The translations under genes were made by a program, and so were the position numbers. The notes beneath the pieces are model-generated. The model did not search any database. It saw nothing but the letters and a program-made list of their open reading frames with translations, and was not told the origin of the DNA. Shown here piece by piece: positions 16,220 to 22,917 of a stretch of 32,979 nt of DNA. How positions within the stretch are numbered: the first letter of the stretch is position 1; each line of letters opens with the position of its first letter. Location of the stretch: assembly GCA_937899625.1 (NCBI GenBank), contig CALCCB010000077.1, forward strand, positions 1-32,979. The letters run 5' to 3'. The DNA is from an uncultured Bacteroidota bacterium (GTDB lineage Bacteria; Bacteroidota; Bacteroidia; Flavobacteriales_D; Crocinitomicaceae).

Positions 16220-17334
16220 CTATAAAAGTTCAATAAAATCAGTCAACTGAGCGGCAAAATGATCCCAGGAATAGTTCGCTTTCGTAGCTTCGATATTCTT
16301 TTTGAAATGAGTCGTTCCTTTTGAAAAAAGCTGATCAATGGCTTGACTAATCCCTTCGGGCGAAATATTGTCAGCAACAATCCCTCCGCCTGATTCCTGT
16401 ACTATTTTCGGGATTGCTCCAACTGGAGTAACAACAACTGGAACGTTAAGAAAAAATGAGACTGCGGTTACGCCGCTTTGCGTTGCAGAGCGATAAGGCA
16501 AGACACAAATATCCGTAGCTGAAAAGTACAGCGATACTTCACTGTCCTTGATGTATCTGTTGAAAAAATGAATATCCTCCTTTCTTTTGCAAGCGGTGAT
16601 TTTATTTATAAGCTCATTTTCGTTACCATATACTTCACCGCAATAACCAATTGATAATCTTCTCCTAAAAGTTCAAAGGCATCAATTAGTAAGTCCAAAC
16701 CTTTATAATTCCTGATCAATCCAAAAAAAAGAAGTGTTTTCTTGTTTTTATCCAGACCCAATTCAATTCGTGCCTCTTCCTGATCTTTCAATGTTCCAAA
16801 ATGATCATACCATGGATGTTCGAGCTGCAGGATCTTGGCCTCAGGAATAAACTGTTTGATCTCCTCACTGATCTTCTCTGACATCACCACATAACCATCA
16901 TATTGACCTATGAATTTATTGATCATCCACTTGTCAAAGAATCGCTTTTCATGCGGAAAGAGATTATGCACCAAAAGAACCTTTTTCGTATGCTTCCCTG
17001 CTGCTTTCGCAAGAGATCTGTTCAACCATCCAAAGAAGCTCATCCAATGATTTACGATCAACACTTCAGGTTGAAACTTTTTTATTTTCCGAACCCCGTT
17101 GGTATATGTAAAAGCATTCAATCCATCCAATATTCTATCGGCTTTAACATCTTCGACGGCATCGCCATCCTCTACCATCTGGGTTTTACCCGGAAATAAA
17201 AGCTTTGGATATTGATTTCTAAAAGTAAACGCTTTAACCTCAGCCGTTGACTGCAGTGCTCGAAATAATCTTGAACTGAATTGTGCAATTCCTCCTCTGA
17301 AAGGGTAAAAAGAAGAAAAAATGGCAATTTTCAT
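16220..17334 (-). CDS. GT4-type glycosyltransferase, interrupted by a one-base frameshift
   Basis: The two adjacent frames together make one GT-B glycosyltransferase of family 4 type. The N-terminal half starts MKIAIFSSFYPFRGGIAQFS and has LLVHNLFPHEKRFFDKWMI and the sugar-nucleotide strand LLFFGLIRNYKGLDLLIDAF. It runs to YQLVIA, then loses frame at about 16638. Adding one G there (GCGGTGAAG becoming GCGGGTGAAG) gives LVIAGEVYGNENELINK and continues without a break through the donor-binding LPYRSATQSGVTAVSFFLNV to the stop at 16220, for 371 residues. A longer in-frame start at 17373 exists, but M14 (17334) is the conserved start. It is the last gene of a five-gene minus-strand cluster and probably adds sugar to an envelope glycan. 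If the frameshift is real, the enzyme is dead because the donor-binding domain is lost. Confidence 0.85.
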
Positions 17335-17353
17335 GAGCGAATTGTTGTCAGAA

Positions 17354-18064
17354 TTATTCGAAGCCATAGTCAATCGCTTCCATCATCAATTCGTCGCCAT
17401 TCGACACATTTATTGTATCAAAACCATTAATGTAAAGGTCTTTCTGATATTTCCAGATCAAACCAACACCTTTCGCATAAGTTTCATGTTTCGACTTAAA
17501 CCTCACAAGATTCAATTCATAATCTTGTTCAACTCGAACTGTTGAATCAAACGACATTCCTTGAATGGAGTATGGTTCATCTATCCATCCATAATAGCAC
17601 ATGATCGGATCTTCAGTATTGAACGCATTGATATCCCACTCCTTATAAATGGTTGGCGAAAACACCAATTTGATCTTTCTTTGATTCTCCTCTACAAGCT
17701 CTGCTCTGCGATCTGTAATGATCGTCGTCCAAATATCTTTTAAGGTCCATGGTAAAAATGAATTATCTCTGACATACCGGAGATATTTCCGTGCTATCCT
17801 TCCCTCATTGTCAATTACAGTGTCTCCGATAACAGCTTTTAATTCGTATCGCAGCGTATCGTGCAAAATACTACCTCCAGCATCATGTCTTACCTCCATG
17901 ACCTTATAGGTAATATAACGACCAGGAGTTAGATCAAAGTAATCATAATTGAAATCAACTACAGGTGTTTCCTTCTTGCAAGAAGGAAGAAATAGAATTG
18001 TAAGAAGCGATAATATGTAGATGAACCTGATTTTCACAAGACTAAGATACGGAAAATCACTCAT
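17354..18064 (-). CDS. predicted lipoprotein, family not recognised
   Basis: This 236-residue protein has a lipoprotein signal: the hydrophobic stretch FIYILSLLTILFLPSCKKE ends in the lipobox LPSC, with the lipidated Cys at about residue 29. The mature part is rich in beta strands and aromatic residues (for example LTPGRYITYKVMEVRHD and GVGLIWKYQKDLYING), suggesting a beta-sheet periplasmic or outer-membrane-attached protein. I do not recognise a specific domain. The start overlaps the end of the upstream YwqK-like gene by 8 nt, and the GT4 start follows 19 nt after the stop, so it belongs to the same operon. A GTG at residue 10 is an alternative start. Confidence 0.7.
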   Translation of the reverse strand: MSDFPYLSLVKIRFIYILSLLTILFLPSCKKETPVVDFNYDYFDLTPGRYITYKVMEVRHDAGGSILHDTLRYELKAVIGDTVIDNEGRIARKYLRYVRDNSFLPWTLKDIWTTIITDRRAELVEENQRKIKLVFSPTIYKEWDINAFNTEDPIMCYYGWIDEPYSIQGMSFDSTVRVEQDYELNLVRFKSKHETYAKGVGLIWKYQKDLYINGFDTINVSNGDELMMEAIDYGFE

Positions 18065-18812
18065 TCGGATTAATTCCTTTTTCTTTCATCTGTTTCATCT
18101 TTTCTTCGAGTTCTTTTCCTTCAAGTTTACGTCCGTAATAATAGTAGGCTTTGCCGGTTTCTTTTCCCGTTTCATCATAGGCGAAACACCAGCCATGTCG
18201 AACTCCATTCTTATATCGTTCAAGCATCATTTTCTTTCCACTCAGATGATAGTATTCCCAAACCCCAACTTTCTTGTCATTTTGATAGGTCCCCTTCATT
18301 TTTACTCCACCAATATCAAAATAGTCTATCGTTTCGCCATGTAGCTTTCCTTCAGAATAATTAAAAATGGTAGCGATCATTCTGGATTTATCGTTTATAT
18401 CATCTGGAACATAATAAACTACTTTTTTTCCATCGAGCAGATCATTCTTGTACGTTTCTGTATTACTCAACCTCCCTGAAGGAAGAAAATTCAGCCAAAT
18501 AGAATCCTTTTTCATGTCTCGATAAATACCGTGACTCATCAAGTTTCCGTTCTCATGGTAATAGTAAGCGACGGATCTAGTCGAATTCGCATCGTGTTTT
18601 ATAACCGCTTTTACTTTGGTTGACTCATAGAAATAGGTAAATGTTCCAACCGGTTTATCATCTTTGAATTGTCCTTTATATTGATAAACCCTGCTATTCG
18701 GATAGGTTTTTGCCCACGCACCCTGTTTTCTGCCTTTGGCATCAACCTGATTCACCTCCTGTCCGGACGCAACGAATGACAACAACAGAAAACCAATTAA
18801 AAACCTTATCAT
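18057..18812 (-). CDS. secreted YwqK/MORN-like repeat protein
   Basis: This 251-residue protein has a signal peptide (MIRFLIGFLLLSFVASGQ). It is built of repeated units of about 22-25 residues of the MORN/YwqK type: Gly-x-Trp or Gly-x-x-x-Tyr/Phe-Tyr near G and K residues, for example GQFKDDKPVGTFTYFYESTK, YYHENGNLMSHGIYRD and GTYQNDKKVGVWEYYHLSGK. Databases often name such proteins 'toxin-antitoxin system YwqK family antitoxin', but nothing here suggests a toxin partner; a structural or binding role at the envelope is more likely. The C-terminus is a charged helix (EGKELEEKMKQMKEKG). The start overlaps the HAD gene by 4 nt (ATGA), which indicates translational coupling. Confidence 0.8.
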   Translation of the reverse strand: MIRFLIGFLLLSFVASGQEVNQVDAKGRKQGAWAKTYPNSRVYQYKGQFKDDKPVGTFTYFYESTKVKAVIKHDANSTRSVAYYYHENGNLMSHGIYRDMKKDSIWLNFLPSGRLSNTETYKNDLLDGKKVVYYVPDDINDKSRMIATIFNYSEGKLHGETIDYFDIGGVKMKGTYQNDKKVGVWEYYHLSGKKMMLERYKNGVRHGWCFAYDETGKETGKAYYYYGRKLEGKELEEKMKQMKEKGINPNE

Positions 18813-19345
18813 ATCAATAAATCTGAAAATTCCTTTAAACTCTTTACATACAAGTCGGCATTGCTTGTATCCGATTCTTCATTTGTAACCTTGACCGTCC
18901 TCATTCCAAGATTCTTGCCAAATTCGATATCAGAATCAGAATCACCCACCATCACTGATCTTGAGAAATCAATTTCCGGAAAATCTAGTTTCGCCTTCAG
19001 GGCCATACCTGATCCTGGCTTTCTCATGTTAGAATTCTCAATCGCAAGCTGCGGAGCAAAATAACAATGATCAATTTTTCCACCCACCATCCGAACGCCA
19101 TCGAGCATATAACTATGTACATCCAATAGGTTACTCTCAGTCATAACCCCTTTCCCAATTCCTTGCTGATTGGTCACAACAAATATTCTTGAAAAGATAT
19201 TATTGAACTGTACAATTGCCTCGGGAACACCCGAGATAAAGCTGAATTCTTCACGGTTCTTCACATAATCCCCCATCAACCTTACATTGATGACGCCGTC
19301 ACGATCCAGAAATAAGGTCCAGGAATGATCTATACCCCAAAGCAT
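18809..19345 (-). CDS. HAD-IIIA family phosphatase, GmhB/HisB-N-like
   Basis: This 178-residue HAD phosphatase has motif I FLDRDGVIN (residues 12-20), motif II VTNQQGIGKG, the Lys motif RKPGSGM and motif III VGDSDSDI, all in place. The order and spacing match the histidinol-phosphatase/GmhB group, whose GmhB members remove the 7-phosphate from heptose bisphosphate. The zinc loop of canonical GmhB (Cys-x-His ... Cys-x-Cys before RKP) is not seen: only one Cys remains in CYFAPQLAIENSNMRKP. Its substrate may therefore differ. The start overlaps the GT2 stop by one base (TAATG), and the cluster context suggests a sugar-phosphate role. The exact substrate is unknown. Confidence 0.82.
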   Translation of the reverse strand: MLWGIDHSWTLFLDRDGVINVRLMGDYVKNREEFSFISGVPEAIVQFNNIFSRIFVVTNQQGIGKGVMTESNLLDVHSYMLDGVRMVGGKIDHCYFAPQLAIENSNMRKPGSGMALKAKLDFPEIDFSRSVMVGDSDSDIEFGKNLGMRTVKVTNEESDTSNADLYVKSLKEFSDLLI

Positions 19346-20304
19346 TAATCCAATGTTTTCTCAATAAGATAAACGTTTCTGGTCGAAGAATTTCTGCCTA
19401 TCAATTCGGCAATGAAACCAGCCAGAAAAAACTGAACCCCCATGATCATTGCAGATAATGCAATGTAAAATTCTGTGCGCTGAGCGATCAATTTTGCCGA
19501 ACGATCAAAAAAGAGCTTATCGATCCCAATGTAGAAACTGAATCCGAAACCTACAATGAACATTAAAGTTCCAATGGCACCAAATAGATGCATAGGTTTC
19601 TTCCCAAATTTCCCCATAAAAACAACTGTCAAAAGATCAAGAGGGCCATTTAAAAATCTGTTCAGACCAAATTTGGTCTTTCCATATTTTCTCGCCTGAT
19701 GGATTACCACCTTCTCTCCGATCTTGTTGAACCCTGCAAACTTGGCAAGAGGTGGAATATATCTATGCATATCTCCATAAATCTCAATACTCTTGACCAC
19801 CACGTTTTTATAGGCCTTCAATCCGCAATTAAAATCATGCAGATGAATCCCTGTCAGCCTTCTCGCCGCCCAATTGTATAGTTTTGTTGGAATTGTCTTA
19901 GTGATCGGATCATAACGTTTCTTTTTCCATCCGGAAACCACATCGTAATCCTTTTCCATGATCATTCGATACAATTCAGGTATTTCATCAGGCGAATCTT
20001 GCAAGTCAGCGTCCATCGTGATCACCACGTCTCCATTTGCTATCTCGAATCCTTTTTGCAAAGCAGCTGATTTCCCGTAATTGCGTTGGAATTTGATCCC
20101 TTTCACATTATGATCACCCTCATGTAGCTCTTGGATCACTCCCCAAGATCCATCCTTACTTCCGTCATCAATGAACACAACTTCATAAGAAAATGAGTTT
20201 TCATCCATAACCCTTTTGATCCATGCATGAAGTTCAGGAAGTGACTCCACTTCATTAAACAAAGGGACAACAACAGATATGTCTACTTTTTTTGAAATAC
20301 TCAT
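19345..20304 (-). CDS. GT2 family glycosyltransferase, polyprenyl-phosphate sugar transferase type
   Basis: The GT-A domain has ISVVVPLFNEVESLPELHAW, FIDDGSKDGSW, FQRNYGKSAALQKGF and the metal-binding MDADLQDSPDEIPEL. The acceptor-side segment HDFNCGLKAYK follows, then two C-terminal membrane helices (about residues 226-245 and 280-305). This layout (DPM1/GtrB-like, 319 residues) transfers a sugar from a nucleotide donor to a polyprenyl phosphate at the inner face of the cytoplasmic membrane. I chose the ATG at 20304 (MSISKKVDISVVV) over an in-frame ATG at 20328, because a TAnnTTTG box ends 4 nt before 20304 and the family starts close to the first strand. It is the first gene of the five-gene cluster; the sugar and lipid are unknown. 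Confidence 0.88.
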   Translation of the reverse strand: MSISKKVDISVVVPLFNEVESLPELHAWIKRVMDENSFSYEVVFIDDGSKDGSWGVIQELHEGDHNVKGIKFQRNYGKSAALQKGFEIANGDVVITMDADLQDSPDEIPELYRMIMEKDYDVVSGWKKKRYDPITKTIPTKLYNWAARRLTGIHLHDFNCGLKAYKNVVVKSIEIYGDMHRYIPPLAKFAGFNKIGEKVVIHQARKYGKTKFGLNRFLNGPLDLLTVVFMGKFGKKPMHLFGAIGTLMFIVGFGFSFYIGIDKLFFDRSAKLIAQRTEFYIALSAMIMGVQFFLAGFIAELIGRNSSTRNVYLIEKTLD

Positions 20305-20308
20305 TGAA

Positions 20309-20316
20309 CAAAGATA
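20309..20316 (-). promoter_or_regulatory. candidate -7 box of the GT2-HAD-YwqK-lipoprotein-GT4 cluster
   Basis: On the minus strand TATCTTTG matches TAnnTTTG and lies 4 nt before the GT2 ATG, so the transcript would be nearly leaderless. The 12-mer TTTGTTCAATGA occurs twice in tandem around it. No TTG is found at the ideal distance upstream. Confidence 0.4.
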
Positions 20317-20356
20317 ATCATTGAACAAAACTGATTACGGCTGATTCAAGAAAGAG

Positions 20357-22690
20357 TTACTCTCGGATGATCTTAAACACCTCTTCCCCTATTTTCAAGA
20401 GATAAATACCTGCATTAAGATGACCTAGATCTAGCTTAATTGAACTGGACTCAAACAGATAATTATTGAGGATCTTTCCATTGAGATCCATCAGTATCCC
20501 TTGATTGCTTTGGACATTTTCTATGTACAGTGAATTACCGAACGGATTGGGGTACAACTTAATCTCCTCCTTCGCATCATCTGTAAGATCAAGCACTGAA
20601 GCATTGGAAATGAAGAAGTGATCAATTCCAGCCTCTGTTATATTCACATCAGGATCCAAATCAGATGTTCTGAAAATCACTTGCATGCTGGAAGTGATAG
20701 GCAAATAATCACTTAGTCGAATACTATGCGTGATCCACTGACCCCATTCATCCATATTATTCCCAAGGATTAGAATGGGTGCTGCTACAAAACCATTCGT
20801 AACAATGACTTTTAATGAATCCATCGAAGGTGTCCCATGAAAACAATAAAACCATCGTGCAAAATTCAGATAGGGATCTGAATATCCGGTAAGATCCATC
20901 GCTGGTGAGATCAGTGATACATATCCTCCATCTACATCATCTGCATCCGGATTTGGGTTTGGGTCGTTTCCAGTAACGTAGGCATTTTCTCCACAATCAT
21001 ATGCCGCATCCCATCCAGGAGCCGAACCACTGGAGCTCGCATTTGGAATTCCACGCTCCCAATTACCTGTATTGGCACTCCCTGTTGATATCCATGAAAA
21101 ATCAAATTCGAAATCATCATAATACCCTTTCGTTAGTTCAACTGTGATTGAACCTGAAGTATTATCAATGTTTTGAGTAAAACAAGACGTTACATACCCC
21201 CATTTACCAATCAATACCTTATAATCTTCCTGATAGTAAAGGATGAAATCTTCGACGCCAATTCCATTCGTTACACCATTATGATCAAGGAGATCAGCTT
21301 GCACTAAAATTTGCGCATCACTTATAGGCGTTAGAGTCCCGGCATCGACAACGTTCACTGTGAAATTGAATGGCGGAATGGGTGTCATTTGAACATCCTG
21401 GATCACGATGTTACCGTTTGTTAGGGTCACCGGAATTGTTTGAGGGTAATATCCAACTTTAGAGTATGTTACATTGTAATTACCACCATTGACATATCCT
21501 GTAGCATAATCGCCGATAGAATTGGAAAGATCGATCTGATTATTTCCTGAAATCTGCACATTTACTGCATTTATTGCGGTTCCTGACCCCACTTCAGTGA
21601 TATTTCCTTCAAGGTATGCCGCTTGAACATAAGTAGGCTGAAGTACAAAAAAACCTTCCGATATATCTGTCGCCAATATCAATCCTGAAGGAAGAAAAGG
21701 ATAAGCACCCCAACAACCATCATAGCTCGTTGTCTGGAGAGGATATGTATCATATGATCCTACTTCAATAATATTGTGCGGATGGGTAATGTCATGTACG
21801 GTTACACCATCAGAATAATAACTTGTAATTAGATAGTTCCCATAAACATGAGCATTATGAGGTATTACACCTTGTCCAGGCGAACTTTGAATGCGATCAA
21901 CCTCAACGATATTTAGAGGGTCCGAAATATCGTAGGCTGCTAAAAAAGCACCTGAAACTTCATCCGTAGTATATACGAACTGACCATTATCCGAAGGCCA
22001 AATGTTATGGGTAAAGTTATTTGGTGTTGTCTTGGTTCCTAAAAGAACCGGATTGGCTTTATCTGCAACATCGACTACAGACAAAAATCCTGCTTCGATA
22101 TGTGCCAGATACATGGTATCATTTCTTACAAAACCATCATGTACATACCAATTGTCAAAAACACCCACTTCAATCGGAGCAGTAGGGCTGGAAGCTACAT
22201 CAAGGATGATCACTCCTCCATTCCCTCTGTTTGCACCAAAAATATAGACATAACCGTTTTCGTCGATCCAAAGATTATGAGCACTTTGCCATTCTTGTCC
22301 TGTCGGACCGGTGTAGTAATAGGTTGAAAGAGCAGTTGAAGACGGAAGAGGCGAAAGATCGATAATTAAAAGTCCGTTTTCGGCCTCTGTCGTAACATAT
22401 GCATAATCACCGAATGTTTTCAGATCTCTCCATATCGATTCCATTCCTGGCTCCCAAAACACCTCAACAGGCGCTGAAGGATCAGTCAGATCGACAACCG
22501 AAGTTCCTTTTGACGTTCCGACAAGTCCATACTCATTTCCAAGCTCATCGACGTAACCCCAGACGTCATTATTTTCCACCCCATGCAGAGCACCATAATC
22601 AAGGTATCCAACCTGCTGCATATTCAACTGAGCATAACTCAATCCAAGATTAAGAGCGAATATTATAAGGGGTAACAGCTTCTTTAGCAT
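20357..22690 (-). CDS. choice-of-anchor B family secreted protein with T9SS sorting tail
   Basis: This 777-residue exported protein starts MLKKLLPLIIFALNLGLSYA, a clear signal peptide. The frame extends 42 codons further upstream, but that stretch overlaps a separate micro-ORF and hides the signal peptide, so 22690 is the better start. The first 370 or so residues form a beta-propeller-like set of LVIVD-type repeats (GTSVVDLTDPSAPVEVF, YVTTEAENGLLIIDLS, MYLAHIEAGFLSVVDVADKA, HDITHPHNIIEVGSYD), matching the 'choice-of-anchor B' domain. A carboxypeptidase-regulatory-like beta sandwich and a jelly-roll-like region follow. A T9SS tail starts IKLYPNPFGN and ends VFKIIRE. Its function is unknown; it should be at the cell surface or released. 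Confidence 0.88.
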   Translation of the reverse strand: MLKKLLPLIIFALNLGLSYAQLNMQQVGYLDYGALHGVENNDVWGYVDELGNEYGLVGTSKGTSVVDLTDPSAPVEVFWEPGMESIWRDLKTFGDYAYVTTEAENGLLIIDLSPLPSSTALSTYYYTGPTGQEWQSAHNLWIDENGYVYIFGANRGNGGVIILDVASSPTAPIEVGVFDNWYVHDGFVRNDTMYLAHIEAGFLSVVDVADKANPVLLGTKTTPNNFTHNIWPSDNGQFVYTTDEVSGAFLAAYDISDPLNIVEVDRIQSSPGQGVIPHNAHVYGNYLITSYYSDGVTVHDITHPHNIIEVGSYDTYPLQTTSYDGCWGAYPFLPSGLILATDISEGFFVLQPTYVQAAYLEGNITEVGSGTAINAVNVQISGNNQIDLSNSIGDYATGYVNGGNYNVTYSKVGYYPQTIPVTLTNGNIVIQDVQMTPIPPFNFTVNVVDAGTLTPISDAQILVQADLLDHNGVTNGIGVEDFILYYQEDYKVLIGKWGYVTSCFTQNIDNTSGSITVELTKGYYDDFEFDFSWISTGSANTGNWERGIPNASSSGSAPGWDAAYDCGENAYVTGNDPNPNPDADDVDGGYVSLISPAMDLTGYSDPYLNFARWFYCFHGTPSMDSLKVIVTNGFVAAPILILGNNMDEWGQWITHSIRLSDYLPITSSMQVIFRTSDLDPDVNITEAGIDHFFISNASVLDLTDDAKEEIKLYPNPFGNSLYIENVQSNQGILMDLNGKILNNYLFESSSIKLDLGHLNAGIYLLKIGEEVFKIIRE

Positions 22691-22701
22691 GTCAAAATAA
22701 T

Positions 22702-22803
22702 TTACAAAATGAATAGAGCTGCGAGAATAAAAATCAGAATGAGGGCAAGATACTGCCATACATCCACAAAATAGGGATAGTACCTCTTGTAAATTTCCTT
22801 CAT
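22702..22803 (-). CDS. micro-ORF, 33-residue single-helix membrane protein
   Basis: On the minus strand an ATG at 22803 opens a 33-codon frame ending at TAA 22704-22702. The product begins MKEIYKRYYPYFVDVWQY and ends in a clean hydrophobic helix (LALILIFILAALFIL). A charged and aromatic N-terminal head followed by one C-terminal helix is typical of real small membrane proteins. A TACATTTG promoter box ends 10 nt before the ATG, and the choice-of-anchor B gene starts 11 nt after the stop. It uses a different frame from the 5' extension of that gene. I do not recognise a family. It could instead be a leader ORF for the downstream gene or a chance frame. Confidence 0.5.
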   Translation of the reverse strand: MKEIYKRYYPYFVDVWQYLALILIFILAALFIL

Positions 22804-22813
22804 GCTCATAGCT

Positions 22814-22821
22814 CAAATGTA
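22814..22821 (-). promoter_or_regulatory. candidate -7 box for the micro-ORF and choice-of-anchor B gene
   Basis: On the minus strand TACATTTG is an exact TAnnTTTG match ending 10 nt before the micro-ORF ATG and about 123 nt before the downstream ATG. No clear TTG lies at the standard distance. Confidence 0.4.
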
Positions 22822-22870
22822 CAATTAATAATCGTTTTTAAATAGCTTCAGGTTGGGTGATATGGCTCAA

Positions 22871-22897
22871 TTTGAGAGCTTTTTATTATTATCTTTG
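22871..22897 (+). promoter_or_regulatory. candidate promoter of the fused E1 dehydrogenase
   Basis: TATCTTTG (22890-22897) is an exact -7 match, 20 nt before the ATG. A TTTG (22871-22874) lies 15 nt upstream, slightly closer than the usual 17-23. Confidence 0.55.
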
Positions 22898-22917
22898 CAC
22901 ACATCTAATTTACAGGC

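Noticed and set aside
17335-17373. 13-residue N-terminal extension of the GT4 gene
   Set aside because: The residues (Asn/Ser-rich) overlap the end of the upstream lipoprotein gene, and the conserved start MKIAIFSSFYPF lies at 17334.
18057-18812. Toxin-antitoxin locus suggested by the YwqK name
   Set aside because: MORN/YwqK repeats are widespread in secreted proteins; no toxin-like neighbour is present and the gene is coupled to sugar and lipoprotein genes.
22691-22816. 42-codon N-terminal extension of the choice-of-anchor B protein
   Set aside because: It precedes a normal signal peptide that starts at 22690, and the same DNA encodes a better micro-ORF in another frame.
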